From assembly GCA_963743035.1 (NCBI GenBank), contig CAVUOB010000001.1, positions 372,001 to 436,000 of the forward strand: a stretch of 64,000 nt of DNA, read 5' to 3'. This document shows positions 9,025 through 17,330 of this stretch, in pieces. This DNA comes from PALSA-911 sp963743035 (GTDB taxonomy: Bacteria; Pseudomonadota; Alphaproteobacteria; Acetobacterales; Acetobacteraceae). Each line of letters starts with the position of its first letter. Within the stretch, counting starts at the first letter, position 1. The notes beneath the pieces are model-generated. The model did no database searches, was not told where the DNA came from, and worked only from the letters and a program-made list of their open reading frames with translations. The position numbers and the translations under genes were made by a program.

Positions 9025-9365
9025 CAGCCCAACCCTCCGACCGGGCGATGCGTCATCGCATCATGGCAGGTCCGGGGAGACGTAGTCTGGGGGGACACAG
9101 CCCGGTGGGACACAGCCCGGTGGGACACAGCCCGGGGGGACACAGCCCTTGGGGACACAGCCTGGGGAGATTGGGGCGGTGAGGGCAGCAGCCCGGTGCG
9201 GTAAAGATTGCCCGCCAGGCGGCGCACATCCGCAAGCGTCGGCCAGGTTGTGCCGTCCAGCGGCTCTACCCGGACGTGAACAGCGACAAATCGGTAGCCT
9301 TTATCCAGGCTAATCGCGGCGCCCAGAAACACGCCAGAACTTTCGATCAGGTGTGATTGATGCAT
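9024..9365 (-). CDS. small conserved-type protein with C-terminal pentapeptide repeats, function unknown
   Basis: A 113-residue protein starting at ATG 9363-9365 (MHQSHLIES). The first 65 residues form a compact domain (SSGVFLGAAISLDKGYRF, WPTLADVRRLAGNLYRTG) of a type I do not recognise by function. The C-terminal part is built by a 15-bp tandem repeat (9091-9165) encoding SPRAV/SHRAV units. It has no signal peptide or membrane segment. It is coupled by TGATG to the downstream receptor gene and lies after the disrupted tauD-like gene, so it is co-transcribed with organosulfur uptake genes. Confidence 0.6.
   Translation of the reverse strand: MHQSHLIESSGVFLGAAISLDKGYRFVAVHVRVEPLDGTTWPTLADVRRLAGNLYRTGLLPSPPQSPQAVSPRAVSPRAVSHRAVSHRAVSPQTTSPRTCHDAMTHRPVGGLG
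9091..9165. repeat. 15-bp minisatellite, five units
   Basis: Five consecutive 15-bp units, consensus TGGGACACAGCCCGG on the plus strand, cover 9091-9165, with a degenerate partial unit just before (9077-9090). Being a multiple of three, the repeat keeps the reading frame of the small minus-strand gene and encodes pentapeptides SPRAV or SHRAV. Confidence 0.9.
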
Positions 9366-9567
9366 GGTCAGTCCTTTCCCGCCGCGCGAGAGCACATCGA
9401 ACGCCCTCGCACAAGCACCAGATGCAGTGAATGGGAGCCGGGAGCGTTAGCGACCGCCCCCCGGCAAAAAGCGCCAGATGCCGGGACGGACATCGAACCA
9501 GGTATGGTTGCAAAGGACGCTCTTTCATTCGCATCGGCAGGGCTTGGGGAAGGTGACTGGCCCCGCG

Positions 9568-10396
9568 CTAAACCGGGCGATCGCCCTTGATGGTCACGCG
9601 GAAGCCGGACCGGACCTGGGGGAAGTAGTCCCAGACAGCCAGATGCTGGACGGCCCGGTTATCCCAGATGGCGACGGAGTTCGCGCGCCAACGGAACCGT
9701 ACCTGGAAGTCCGGCTTCGTCGCGTGGTCGAACAGGAAATTCAGCAGCGCCCGGCTCTCATCCTCGGGAACGCCCTCGATGCGCTGCGTGAAGCCGCGGT
9801 TGACGAACAGCGCCTTGCGTCCGGTGACCGGATGCGTGCGGATGACCGGGTGCGAGGCGCTCGGGTATACGCGTCCGGTTTCAGGAACGCCGATCTTGGC
9901 ATTGGTGGCGCGGTAGCTCGGCCCGCCCGTCGTGGAATGCGGTCAACCCGTCAAGGTAGGTCTTCAGGCGCGGGCTGAGCGCGTCATAGGCGGCATATTG
10001 GCTGGCAAAGAGCGTGTCGCCGCCCACCGGGGGAACGGTGTGAAGATAGAGCAGGCTGCCGAGCGGCGGTTCGGGATCGCACGACACGTCGGAATGCCAG
10101 CGCTCGCCGGCGATGCGTTTTGAGTTCGCGTCGGCGTGGATCGGCAGGATCTCCGGATGCCCCTCGGGGCCAGGCGTGTTCGGATGAATATGCAGTTCGC
10201 CGAAATGCCGCCCGACCGCCTTGGCGCTGTCGTAATCGAGAATTTGATCCCGGAAGAACAGCACCTGATGCGTGGCGAGCGCGTTATGCAATTCATCCAC
10301 CTGCCGATTGCTCAGCGGCCGAGCCAACTCGATGCCGCCGATCTCGGCACCGATGCGAGGCGTGACAGGCGTGACGCTGATGGTTTCATAGGCCAT
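9568..10396 (-). pseudogene. TauD/TfdA-family 2-oxoglutarate dioxygenase, single-base frameshift
   Basis: From ATG 10394-10396 the frame encodes a TauD-like N-terminus (IGAEIGGIELARPL, RWHSDVSCDPEPP with the HxD iron ligands) up to AFHDGRAE, then an extra base at 9916 shifts it to an early stop near 9884. Removing that base continues without interruption as YRATNAKIGVPETGRVYPSA, HPVIRTHPVTGRKALFVNRG, the distal iron His in RAVQHLAVWD and the 2-oxoglutarate Arg in RSGFRVTIKGDRPV, ending at TAG 9568-9570. The repaired protein has 275 residues, normal for the family. The family converts taurine or other sulfonates and sulfates to sulfite or sulfate plus an aldehyde. As sequenced, the distal His and Arg are lost, so it should be inactive. 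Confidence 0.85.
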
Positions 10397-10486
10397 GGGA
10401 ATCTCCGGTATGTGTATCGCGACGCGTCAGGAAATGATGGGTCGGGCGGCTCGGGGGTGGTTCAGCATCGCGCGGTTTGCGCTGTC

Positions 10487-11320
10487 TCATTGTTCCGGGG
10501 GGAAGAACACGAGGGCGCGCACCTCGATGCTCTCGCGGTGGGGCGCATCCGGCGGCGCGAGCGGGTTGACGAAAGAGGTATGGAAGGAAAGCCGCGCGCG
10601 ACCGTCCTCGGCGCTGTCATGCACCCGGATCAGGATCACCTCGTCGGACTGCATTTCCGAGAAATAGACCCAGCGGTGGCTCGGGTTGTATTCAACCGAG
10701 GATGTTTCACCGCGAACCTGCGGGTAGACGAGATCGCTGGCAACCAGGTCGGCATCGGTAAAGCTCCGCGCGTCGCACAGCGCGAGCGGCAAATCCAGCA
10801 CCGGGCCACGGATCGGCCGCCACACATTGACGATGCCGAAGCGGTGCTTCAGCAGTTCCTCGGCATCCGGCCCCAGATGATCGCGCACGCGACGCTGCGC
10901 AGACTGCGCAGTTTGGTCGTTATGCACGCGGCGCGCTGGCTCGCGGCGTTGCGGACCCTCCGGGGCCCCGGCGTTACGGACCGTGTGGTCGAAGATGAAG
11001 ACGCGTGCGAGACCCAGCGTATCCCGCAGCAATTTCTCCACCTCGGGATAATAGACGTGTTGCACCGCTTCGGGGGAGTAGAAGTCCGGTACCGATGTGG
11101 GAGCCTTCAGCAGCGCGAAGCCGTTCCCATCCAGCGTGAACTCTCCCTCGCGGCCACGCGCATCCTCGATCCGTACTGCCTGCGGATCGTCGGTTCCATT
11201 CCAAACAGGCACGCCCGGAGGCGGCTCGCCGACATAGCGCGTGGGCTTCTCCGGGCCGCGCTTCAGGTAATTCAGGGTCGTAACAAGCGTATGGGGAGAC
11301 GTCGCGGTGTCCAACGGCAT
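10487..11320 (-). CDS. CmcJ/NvfI-family non-haem iron oxygenase
   Basis: A 277-residue protein of the group formerly called GA4 desaturase or CmcJ-like methyltransferase, now linked to the iron/2-oxoglutarate oxygenase NvfI. Landmarks are TLNYLKRGPEKPTRYV near the N-terminus, DHTVRNAG, the metal site RVHNDQT (HxD), FGIVNVWRPIRGPV, HRWVYFSEMQSDEV and FHTSFVNP. Start chosen at ATG 11318-11320 because AAGGAG lies eight bases upstream. It lies between the TauD-like pseudogene (gap 90 bp) and a family-5 receptor (gap 243 bp that holds a palindrome, so it may have its own promoter). In this setting it may oxidise an imported organosulfur compound; the substrate is unknown. Confidence 0.8.
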   Translation of the reverse strand: MPLDTATSPHTLVTTLNYLKRGPEKPTRYVGEPPPGVPVWNGTDDPQAVRIEDARGREGEFTLDGNGFALLKAPTSVPDFYSPEAVQHVYYPEVEKLLRDTLGLARVFIFDHTVRNAGAPEGPQRREPARRVHNDQTAQSAQRRVRDHLGPDAEELLKHRFGIVNVWRPIRGPVLDLPLALCDARSFTDADLVASDLVYPQVRGETSSVEYNPSHRWVYFSEMQSDEVILIRVHDSAEDGRARLSFHTSFVNPLAPPDAPHRESIEVRALVFFPPEQ

Positions 11321-11405
11321 GATCGGAACTCCTTCTCGGATAGGTTCGGCCGCTCCTGGGTCGGAGATGCTTGCTTCGAAAAGCGGGCGCGAGCGACGGG
11401 CAACT

Positions 11406-11465
11406 ATTATACGCGAGTTATTGGGAGTCAAATACATTATACGCGGGGAAAGGTTATATAACCTT
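11406..11465. promoter_or_regulatory. direct repeats plus perfect palindrome upstream of cmcJ-like gene
   Basis: ATTATACGCG occurs at 11406-11415 and again at 11436-11445, exactly 30 bp apart (about three helical turns). It is followed by the perfect 16-bp palindrome AAGGTTATATAACCTT at 11450-11465. All lie in the AT-rich gap between the family-5 receptor (ends 11564) and the CmcJ-like gene (starts 11320). This looks like a promoter with operator sites for a dimeric regulator. Confidence 0.55.
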
Positions 11466-11563
11466 GGTATCCACTCGTCGCAGCGCGCTATCCAGCGCGA
11501 CCGACCTGCCTGCGCCGCACGCACAGTCCTTCTTGCGCTGGCCTGTCGCGCTGCGGAATTCGT

Positions 11564-13180
11564 TCAGCTCTTCAGATAGACCCCGGACATCGTTCCGCTG
11601 ATGCCTGCGGCGCCCGTGGTGAAATTGGCGACACGGCGGTTGTACGCAGTGGACTGCTGAACGGAGACGAGATTGATACCGGGCAACTCGCGCGCCGTTA
11701 TCTGCTGGAAGGTGTTGAGCAGGGCCCGGCGCCGGTCCGGATCGGCCTCCACGGCCGCTTCCTCCAGCAGCCTGTCCACCTCGGGATTGGCATAATGTGC
11801 GGCGTTGGTGAAAGGCACGCCCTTGCGATAGCCCTTGGACGAGAAGAAGCGCTGCAATCCGACATTCGGATCGAACGTATTGGTCATGACATGGTTGGTG
11901 AAATCGAAGTCCTTGTCCGTGTAGACCCGCTTGAGCCATGCGGCGAAATCCTGCGAGCGGATCGTGACGCCGATGCCGATTTTTGCCAGCGCCGGCTTCA
12001 GGTAATCAGCGACGCGCCTGTAGCCGTCGCCGTACGGAAAATAATCATGCGTCAACCGGAAGCGTATGCCGTCCGCGCCGCGCGGCAGCCCGGCCTGATC
12101 GAGAAGCCGCTCGGCCTTCGCTGGATCATACGGGTAATTCTCGACGCTGGCGTCGTAAAAGCGCGCGAGCAGGGGGCTGATCGGACTGGGCGCGATCACG
12201 CCATATCCGTACCATGCCGTCGCCAGGATCACCTTGCGGTCGATCGCGTGCGCGATTGCCTGCCGTACTGCCAGCCGGCCGAGATAAGCGTTGTCGAGAT
12301 TGAATTCGATCCGCGTGGTCCCGGGCGTGTATTCGAAGCCACGGGTCTCAAAGCCCAGATGCGGCAGGGCCTTCAGGCGCTCGACCTCGCTCAGCGGGAT
12401 CTCGTTGACCAGATCCACGTCACCGGTCTCAAGTGCCGCTACCCGCGCGCTCGCATCCGGCATGAAGCGCACGACCAGCCGGTCTATATAGGGCTTCGGT
12501 TGGTCCCAGTACGCGGGATTGCGCGTGTAGATGATATGGCTGCCCTTGACCCACTCCTTGAACAGATAGGGGCCGGTGCCGATCGGCGCGCTGTTGTTCG
12601 GGTTCGCCTCCGGCTTGCCTTCCGCGTAGACGTGCCGCGGCACGATCGGCGACTCGCCTGCCGCGAGCGCAAAGAGCAGATAGGGCGCCGGCTTCGACAG
12701 CACGATCACCGCGGTGTTCGGATCCGGCGTGCGCACCTCCTCCACATTGCCGAAGGTCGTGCGTCCGCGGGGATGTGCCTCCTTCAGCAGGCGTATGGAA
12801 AACGCAACGTCCTCGGAGGTGAAATCCCGCCCGTCATGCCATTTCACGCCCGGCCGCAGGTTGAACGTATATTGCAGCGCGTCCTGGCTGACCGACCAGG
12901 AGATCGCGAGCTCGGGCCTGGGCGTAAGGTCGAAATCATAGCTGAGCAGACCTTCCGTAACCTTGGGGCTGGTGGCGACGATCGGCCCGCCGGTGGTGTT
13001 GAAGCAGACCAGGCTGGTCGGCTCCGGCTCGATCAGCAGCGTCAGCGTGCCGCCATGGCGCGGCGTCCCGTCGTCCGCCGCGTGCAGCAGCCCTGGCGGT
13101 AGCGCGGCAAGCGCACCCGCGCCAAGCGCGAGGCGATGGAGGTTGCGGCGCGATAGCAGAACTCGTCTCAGATGATCCAA
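11564..13180 (-). CDS. family-5 ABC substrate-binding protein (dipeptide/opine/organosulfur type), copy 1
   Basis: A periplasmic receptor with the DppA/OppA fold: LLSRRNLHRLALG export signal, HGGTLTLLIEPEPTSL mature start, VKWHDGRDFTSEDVAFS, PIGTGPYLFKEW, RNPAYWDQPKPYIDRL, RQAIAHAIDRK. Start chosen at TTG 13178-13180, which has GGAG seven bases upstream and gives 538 residues, exactly the length of its paralogue 7408-9024. It directly follows dppF (gap 20 bp) and is therefore the most likely cognate receptor for DppBCDF. The three family-5 receptors in this operon probably broaden the ligand range of one transporter. The ligand is not known. Confidence 0.9.
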   Translation of the reverse strand: MDHLRRVLLSRRNLHRLALGAGALAALPPGLLHAADDGTPRHGGTLTLLIEPEPTSLVCFNTTGGPIVATSPKVTEGLLSYDFDLTPRPELAISWSVSQDALQYTFNLRPGVKWHDGRDFTSEDVAFSIRLLKEAHPRGRTTFGNVEEVRTPDPNTAVIVLSKPAPYLLFALAAGESPIVPRHVYAEGKPEANPNNSAPIGTGPYLFKEWVKGSHIIYTRNPAYWDQPKPYIDRLVVRFMPDASARVAALETGDVDLVNEIPLSEVERLKALPHLGFETRGFEYTPGTTRIEFNLDNAYLGRLAVRQAIAHAIDRKVILATAWYGYGVIAPSPISPLLARFYDASVENYPYDPAKAERLLDQAGLPRGADGIRFRLTHDYFPYGDGYRRVADYLKPALAKIGIGVTIRSQDFAAWLKRVYTDKDFDFTNHVMTNTFDPNVGLQRFFSSKGYRKGVPFTNAAHYANPEVDRLLEEAAVEADPDRRRALLNTFQQITARELPGINLVSVQQSTAYNRRVANFTTGAAGISGTMSGVYLKS

Positions 13181-13200
13181 TTCAGCGCTCCGGCGGCGTG

Positions 13201-14175
13201 TCAGGTGGCGTGATGGCAAGCGACGTTATGCTGGGGGATGACCTCGCGCAGCACCGGCTCCTCGGTGCGGCAACGCTCCGTCGCAATCGGGCAGCGCGGA
13301 TGGAAATAGCAGCCGGTCGGCGGGTGCACGGCATTGGGCAGGTCCCCGGCCACCGGTGCCACGCGCCCGCGGCCTTGGCCCGGCACTGCGTCGATCAGCG
13401 CGCGCGTGTAGGGGTGCAGCGGCCGCGACCAGAACAGCCGGTGCGGCGCGCGCTCGACGATGCGGCCGAGATACATGACCGCCACCGCGTCGGCGATGTA
13501 GCGCACGACGCCAAGGTCATGCGAGATGAACAAATAGGATAGCTGGTACGCTTCCCGGAGGTCGACCAGCAGGTTCAGTATCTGCGCCTGAATGGACACG
13601 TCGAGTGCTGAGACCGGTTCATCGCAGACGATGATCTCGGGGCGCAGGACCAGCGCCCGGGCTATGCCGATGCGTTGTTTCTGTCCGCCCGAGAATTCGT
13701 GCGGGTAGCGTCCCAGTGCCGCCTGTGCCAATCCGACTCTCTCGGCCGTCGCCTCGATGATCCGGCGCCGTTCGGTCCGCCCGCGCACGCCGTGCACGAT
13801 CAGCGGGGTCTCCAGGATACGATAGGTCGTGTGCCGCGGATTGAGCGATGCCGACGGGTCCTGGAACACCATCTGCATCCGCTGGCGGAACGGCTTCAGC
13901 GCGCGGCCGGACAGATGGGTGATATCGCTTCCGCCATAGGCGATGCGTCCGCCCGTGCTCGGCACCAGGCGCAACAGCGTCTTGCCGAGCGTCGACTTGC
14001 CGCAGCCGGATTCGCCGACCAGCGCCAGGGTCTCGCCAGGCGCCACGTCGAACGACACACGATCCACTGCACGCAGCTTGCCTTCCGCGGTCGCGTAGGA
14101 TGCCTCGAGGCCGCTAACCGAGAGCAAGCGCGCGCTCCGTGCCGGCGGGTGCGTGCACGGGGCAGGCGAGCACAT
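13201..14175 (-). CDS. dppF: ABC transporter ATP-binding protein, DppF/OppF type
   Basis: An ATPase of up to 324 residues for dipeptide/oligopeptide-type import. Walker A is GESGCGKST, the Q-loop is in MVFQDPSASLNPR, the signature is FSGGQKQRIGIARAL, Walker B is IIVCDEPVSALDVS and the H-loop is in FISHDLGVVRYIAD. The C-terminal oligopeptide-ABC domain has LFWSRPLHPYTRAL and the Cys-rich motif HPRCPIATERC. ATG 14173-14175 overlaps dppD by 62 bp and lacks a good ribosome site; TTG 14125-14127 with GGAG eight bases upstream is an equally likely start (308 residues). It works as a heterodimer with DppD. Confidence 0.9.
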   Translation of the reverse strand: MCSPAPCTHPPARSARLLSVSGLEASYATAEGKLRAVDRVSFDVAPGETLALVGESGCGKSTLGKTLLRLVPSTGGRIAYGGSDITHLSGRALKPFRQRMQMVFQDPSASLNPRHTTYRILETPLIVHGVRGRTERRRIIEATAERVGLAQAALGRYPHEFSGGQKQRIGIARALVLRPEIIVCDEPVSALDVSIQAQILNLLVDLREAYQLSYLFISHDLGVVRYIADAVAVMYLGRIVERAPHRLFWSRPLHPYTRALIDAVPGQGRGRVAPVAGDLPNAVHPPTGCYFHPRCPIATERCRTEEPVLREVIPQHNVACHHAT

Positions 14176-15139
14176 GGTCAGTGCCTGGAATGCGCCTTGC
14201 TTCCGGCCGGGTTGTCCAGCAATCGGTGCGGGCGGTGCCGCAGCGCGGTGCGAACAGGCAGCCTTCCACCCCGGTGGCGGAGACGATGTTGCCGGCGATC
14301 TCCGGCAGTCGCCCCTGGCGGAAATGCAGATCCGAGCCGAGTTTCGGCGAGCAGCCGATCAGGCCGCGCGTGTAGGGATGCAGCGGATGGGCGAACAATC
14401 TGTCCGTCGGCGCATTTTCGCAGGTGCGGCCGGCATAGAGCACGATGACCCGGTCCGCCCAGTCGGCCACCACGCCAAGATCATGTGTAATCAGCAGCAG
14501 GCTCATCGACAGCTCCCGCCGCAGCCCGTCCAGCAGTTCGAGGATCTGCGCCTGGATGGTGACGTCGAGCGCGGTGGTCGGCTCGTCGGCGATCAACAGC
14601 CTCGGACGGCAGGCGATGGCGATCGCGATCATCACGCGCTGACGCATGCCGCCCGAAAGCCGGTGCGGGAAATCGTCGATCCGCCGATGCGCGTCGGGAA
14701 TGCGCACGAGGTCCAGCAGTTCGATCGCGCGTACCCGCGCCGCGTGGCGCGACAGGCTCTCATGCTCGCGCAAGGCTTCGGTGATCTGTTGGCCGATCGT
14801 CAGGACCGGATTGAGCGAGGACATCGGCTCCTGGAAGATCATCGAAATGCTTCCGCCGCGAAGCCGCCGGAGCTCCCGCTCCGAGAGTGAGAGGACGTCG
14901 TTGCCCTCGAACCGCACGCGCCCGCTGATGCGCGCATGGCCCGGCAACAGCCGCAGCAGGGAGAGCGCGGTCGCCGATTTGCCGCAGCCGGACTCGCCCA
15001 CCATCGCCAGCGTCTCCCCGCGCCGGACGGAGAAGCTCAGGTCGCGCACCGCCTCGGTGGCGCCGAAGCGGATCGCCAGATGCTCCACTTCGAGCAGCGG
15101 GTCCGCGAAATCGTGGCCGAACTGGTCGAGCGGCATCAT
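14114..15139 (-). CDS. dppD: ABC transporter ATP-binding protein, DppD/OppD type
   Basis: This 341-residue ATPase has Walker A GESGCGKSA, Q-loop MIFQEPMSSLNPV, signature LSGGMRQRVMIAIAIA, Walker B LLIADEPTTALDV and H-loop LITHDLGVVADWAD. The C-terminal oligopeptide-ABC domain contains FAHPLHPYTRGLIG and a Cys cluster (GCLFAPRC, RTDC). Start at ATG 15137-15139 overlaps the stop of the ancestral dppC frame (ATGA), as is usual for this operon type. It pairs with DppF to drive the DppBC permease, whose DppC half is broken here. Confidence 0.92.
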   Translation of the reverse strand: MMPLDQFGHDFADPLLEVEHLAIRFGATEAVRDLSFSVRRGETLAMVGESGCGKSATALSLLRLLPGHARISGRVRFEGNDVLSLSERELRRLRGGSISMIFQEPMSSLNPVLTIGQQITEALREHESLSRHAARVRAIELLDLVRIPDAHRRIDDFPHRLSGGMRQRVMIAIAIACRPRLLIADEPTTALDVTIQAQILELLDGLRRELSMSLLLITHDLGVVADWADRVIVLYAGRTCENAPTDRLFAHPLHPYTRGLIGCSPKLGSDLHFRQGRLPEIAGNIVSATGVEGCLFAPRCGTARTDCWTTRPEARRIPGTDHVLACPVHAPAGTERALALG

Positions 15140-16001
15140 CGCCTCCGTGCGTGAGGATTGAGAGCGTCGTTGAGCCCATCGCCGAGCAGGTTCAGCGACA
15201 GGACCGCGAGGACCAGTGCGGTGCCGGGCAGGGCGACCAGGTACCACGCGGTGCGGAGCTGATCGCGGCCGCTGCCGATCATGCTGCCCCAGCTCATCAG
15301 GTTCGGATCGCCCAGGCCAAGAAATTCGGATCGCCCAGGCCAAGAAAGGAGAGCGCGGACTCATTGAGGATCGCGGTCGCGACCATGACCGACGTCGTGA
15401 CGATCACCGGAGCCAGCGCGTTGGGCAATATCTCGCGAAACACGATGCGCAGGCTGGAATAGCCGAGGCTCTGGGCCGCCAGCACGAAATCGCGCTGCCG
15501 GAGCGAGCGGAACTCCGCGCGGACGAGGCGTGCGATGGTGGGCCAGGAAACGATCCCGATTGCCAAGGTGATCGTGGCGACCGAGGGCTGCACGATCGAC
15601 ACCAGCACGATGATCAGCAGGAAGGGCGGGAAGGTCTGGAAGATCTCCGTCAGGCGCACGAGTGCATCATCCACCCGGCCGCCGAAATAGCCGGCGGTCG
15701 CACCGATCAACGTGCCCAGTGTCAGGCCGATCCCGGTGGACGCGACACCCACCAGCACCGAGACCCTGGCGCCGTGCACGATGCCGGCGAGCACGTCCCG
15801 GCCCAGCGAATCCGAGCCCAGGAGATGGCTGCTGTCGGTCAGCGGCCAGAGGAATGGCCGGGTCACCGTGTCGAGCGGATCGCCCGGAAAAAGCACGAGC
15901 GCCAGCAAGGCGGCCGCGACGATCAGCAGCAGGATGGCCAGCCCGACGGCGCCGGTCGGATTGCCGAGCAGGAGCCCGAAGGCGCTGCGGTTCGCGGCCA
16001 T
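15136..16001 (-). pseudogene. dppC: ABC transporter permease DppC, disrupted by 23-bp tandem duplication
   Basis: Starting at ATG 15999-16001 (TGATG overlap with dppB) the frame encodes a DppC-type inner-membrane permease: N-terminal helix GLAILLLIVAAALLALVLF, LGSDSLGRDVLAGIVHGAR, and the EAA-like loop LAAQSLGYSSLRIVFREILP. At about codon 218 a perfect 23-bp direct repeat (15302-15324 and 15325-15347) shifts the frame and the protein ends at 15297 after 234 residues. Removing one copy restores PNLMSWGSMIGSGRDQLRT, a last helix (ALVLAVLSLNLLGDGL) and a stop at 15136-15138 that overlaps dppD as ATGA, giving 280 residues. As sequenced, the last membrane helix is missing and transport should fail. 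Confidence 0.9.
15302..15347. repeat. perfect 23-bp tandem duplication inside dppC
   Basis: The 23 bases 15302-15324 are repeated exactly at 15325-15347, both beginning TTCGGATCGCCC. Since 23 is not a multiple of three it shifts the dppC frame. The identity of the copies points to a recent slippage event or an assembly artefact. Confidence 0.95.
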
Positions 16002-17047
16002 CAGCGCAGCTCGATCCGCGGATCGAGCCATGCCTGGAGCAGGTCGACGAGCATGTTCACAACGATCACCATGAGCGAGGACAACAGCAGGATGCCAAGC
16101 AGAACGGAGAAATCCCGTTTCAAGACCGCTTCGAATGCCAGTCGGCCGAGGCCGGGCCAGCTGAACACCGTTTCCACCACCACCGCGCCGCCGAGAATCG
16201 CGCCGACATGCATCCCGGCAACCGTCGTGATCGGCAGCAGCGCGTTCCACAGCATATGGCGCAACGTAATGACGCGTGTGCCGAGGCCCTTCGCCACTGC
16301 CGTGCGCACGTAATCCTGTTCCCGCACTTCCAGCATCGCGGCGCGGATCAGGCGCGCGTAGATCGCGATGAAGAACAGCGCCAGCGAGCCGGCCGGCAAG
16401 ATCAGATGGCGTATCCTGTCGACGATCGCTGCGTAGCCGGCCAGCCCGGCGCCGATCGTCTCGAACCCGCCGCTCGGCAGCCAGCCAAGCCAGACGGAGA
16501 ACAGCACGATCAGCATGAGCCCGATCCAGAAGCCAGGGATCGAGTAGAACAGCAATGCGATCACGGACAGCACGCGATCCGGCAGTCTTCCGGCGAAACG
16601 CGCCATGACCACGCCCGCGGTAATGCCGACCAGCAGCGCGGTCAGCAATGCGGTTCCCATCAGCAATAGCGACCCTGGCAGACGCTCCCCGATCAGCTTG
16701 GCGACAGGCATGTTGTAGAGCGGCGAGAAACCCAGGCTCAGATGCAGCAGGTTATCCACATAGGCGAGGAACTGTGCGAGCAGCGGCTGATCCAGCCCAA
16801 AATGTGCGCGCAGCGCCACCATCGTCTCCTCGGTCGCCGAGCCGGACTCGGCCGCCAGCGCGTCCGCGGCATCTCCGGGTGCGAGCTTGAGCAGAAAGAA
16901 GTCGATCACCACGACGGCCACAATGGTCGGGACCGCCTGCCACACGGTGCGCCGAAGCGTGGCGAGCACCCGGTTGGTCGATCGTACCCGAGGGCGGGTG
17001 AGGGCCAGACGCGACCACGCACCGGAACGCAGGTCGGGAGAGATCAT
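16001..17047 (-). CDS. dppB: ABC transporter permease DppB type
   Basis: A 348-residue inner-membrane permease of the dipeptide/nickel/oligopeptide family. It has the N-terminal helix AVPTIVAVVVIDFFLLKLAPGD, the large periplasmic loop with LRAHFGLDQPLLAQFLAYV, about five further helices (LLMGTALLTALLVGITAGVV, VLSVIALLFYSIPGFWIGLM, IRHLILPAGSLALFFIAIYA) and the EAA loop VREQDYVRTAVAKGLG. Start chosen at ATG 17045-17047 with GAAGG nine bases upstream; an upstream GTG at 17089 is possible but lies inside the probable promoter. It is the first gene of the long minus-strand operon that runs down to the SfnG-like gene. Confidence 0.9.
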   Translation of the reverse strand: MISPDLRSGAWSRLALTRPRVRSTNRVLATLRRTVWQAVPTIVAVVVIDFFLLKLAPGDAADALAAESGSATEETMVALRAHFGLDQPLLAQFLAYVDNLLHLSLGFSPLYNMPVAKLIGERLPGSLLLMGTALLTALLVGITAGVVMARFAGRLPDRVLSVIALLFYSIPGFWIGLMLIVLFSVWLGWLPSGGFETIGAGLAGYAAIVDRIRHLILPAGSLALFFIAIYARLIRAAMLEVREQDYVRTAVAKGLGTRVITLRHMLWNALLPITTVAGMHVGAILGGAVVVETVFSWPGLGRLAFEAVLKRDFSVLLGILLLSSLMVIVVNMLVDLLQAWLDPRIELR

Positions 17048-17068
17048 CCTGTTGCCCTTCGGCGGTGA

Positions 17069-17128
17069 TACATAACCACCAAGACGCACGTTATATTAAA
17101 CCATACAACCACATATAATGGTATATAA
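17069..17128. promoter_or_regulatory. AT-rich operator/promoter region between dppB and ssuD
   Basis: This AT-rich block in the divergent dppB/ssuD gap holds TACATAACCAC (17069-17079), which recurs exactly upstream of sbp (22039-22049). It also holds a two-part dyad: TTATAT (17091-17096) and ACCAT (17100-17104) mirrored by ATGGT (17118-17122) and ATATAA (17123-17128). It is probably a shared control site for both transcription directions. The regulator is unknown; a CysB-type LysR regulator is only a guess. Confidence 0.5.
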
Positions 17129-17288
17129 GAGAAGTTGATGTGCCATCCCGGCATTCGGGCATACTCGCCAGAGCGATTTTCCAGACGCCTTGCGTTGTCC
17201 GGCGCCTCGTTCCCCCGCTTCAACCGAGCGAATAATCATCCGCAATACCTACGGGTAAAACATTGAACAACAAGCATACTGCGTGATA

Positions 17289-17306
17289 TAGGATGTCCGC
17301 ATCCTA
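17289..17306 (+). promoter_or_regulatory. small hairpin in the ssuD leader
   Basis: TAGGATG (17289-17295) pairs with CATCCTA (17300-17306) around a TCCG tetraloop, ending 24 bp before the ssuD start and ten bases before its GAAGGAAG ribosome site. It could stabilise or modulate the leader; effect unknown. Confidence 0.35.
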
Positions 17307-17330
17307 CTCCAATGATCGAAGGAAGCCTCG

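Noticed and set aside
9091..9165. CRISPR-like array
   Set aside because: Units are 15 bp and contiguous without spacers, and they keep a protein frame; this is a minisatellite.
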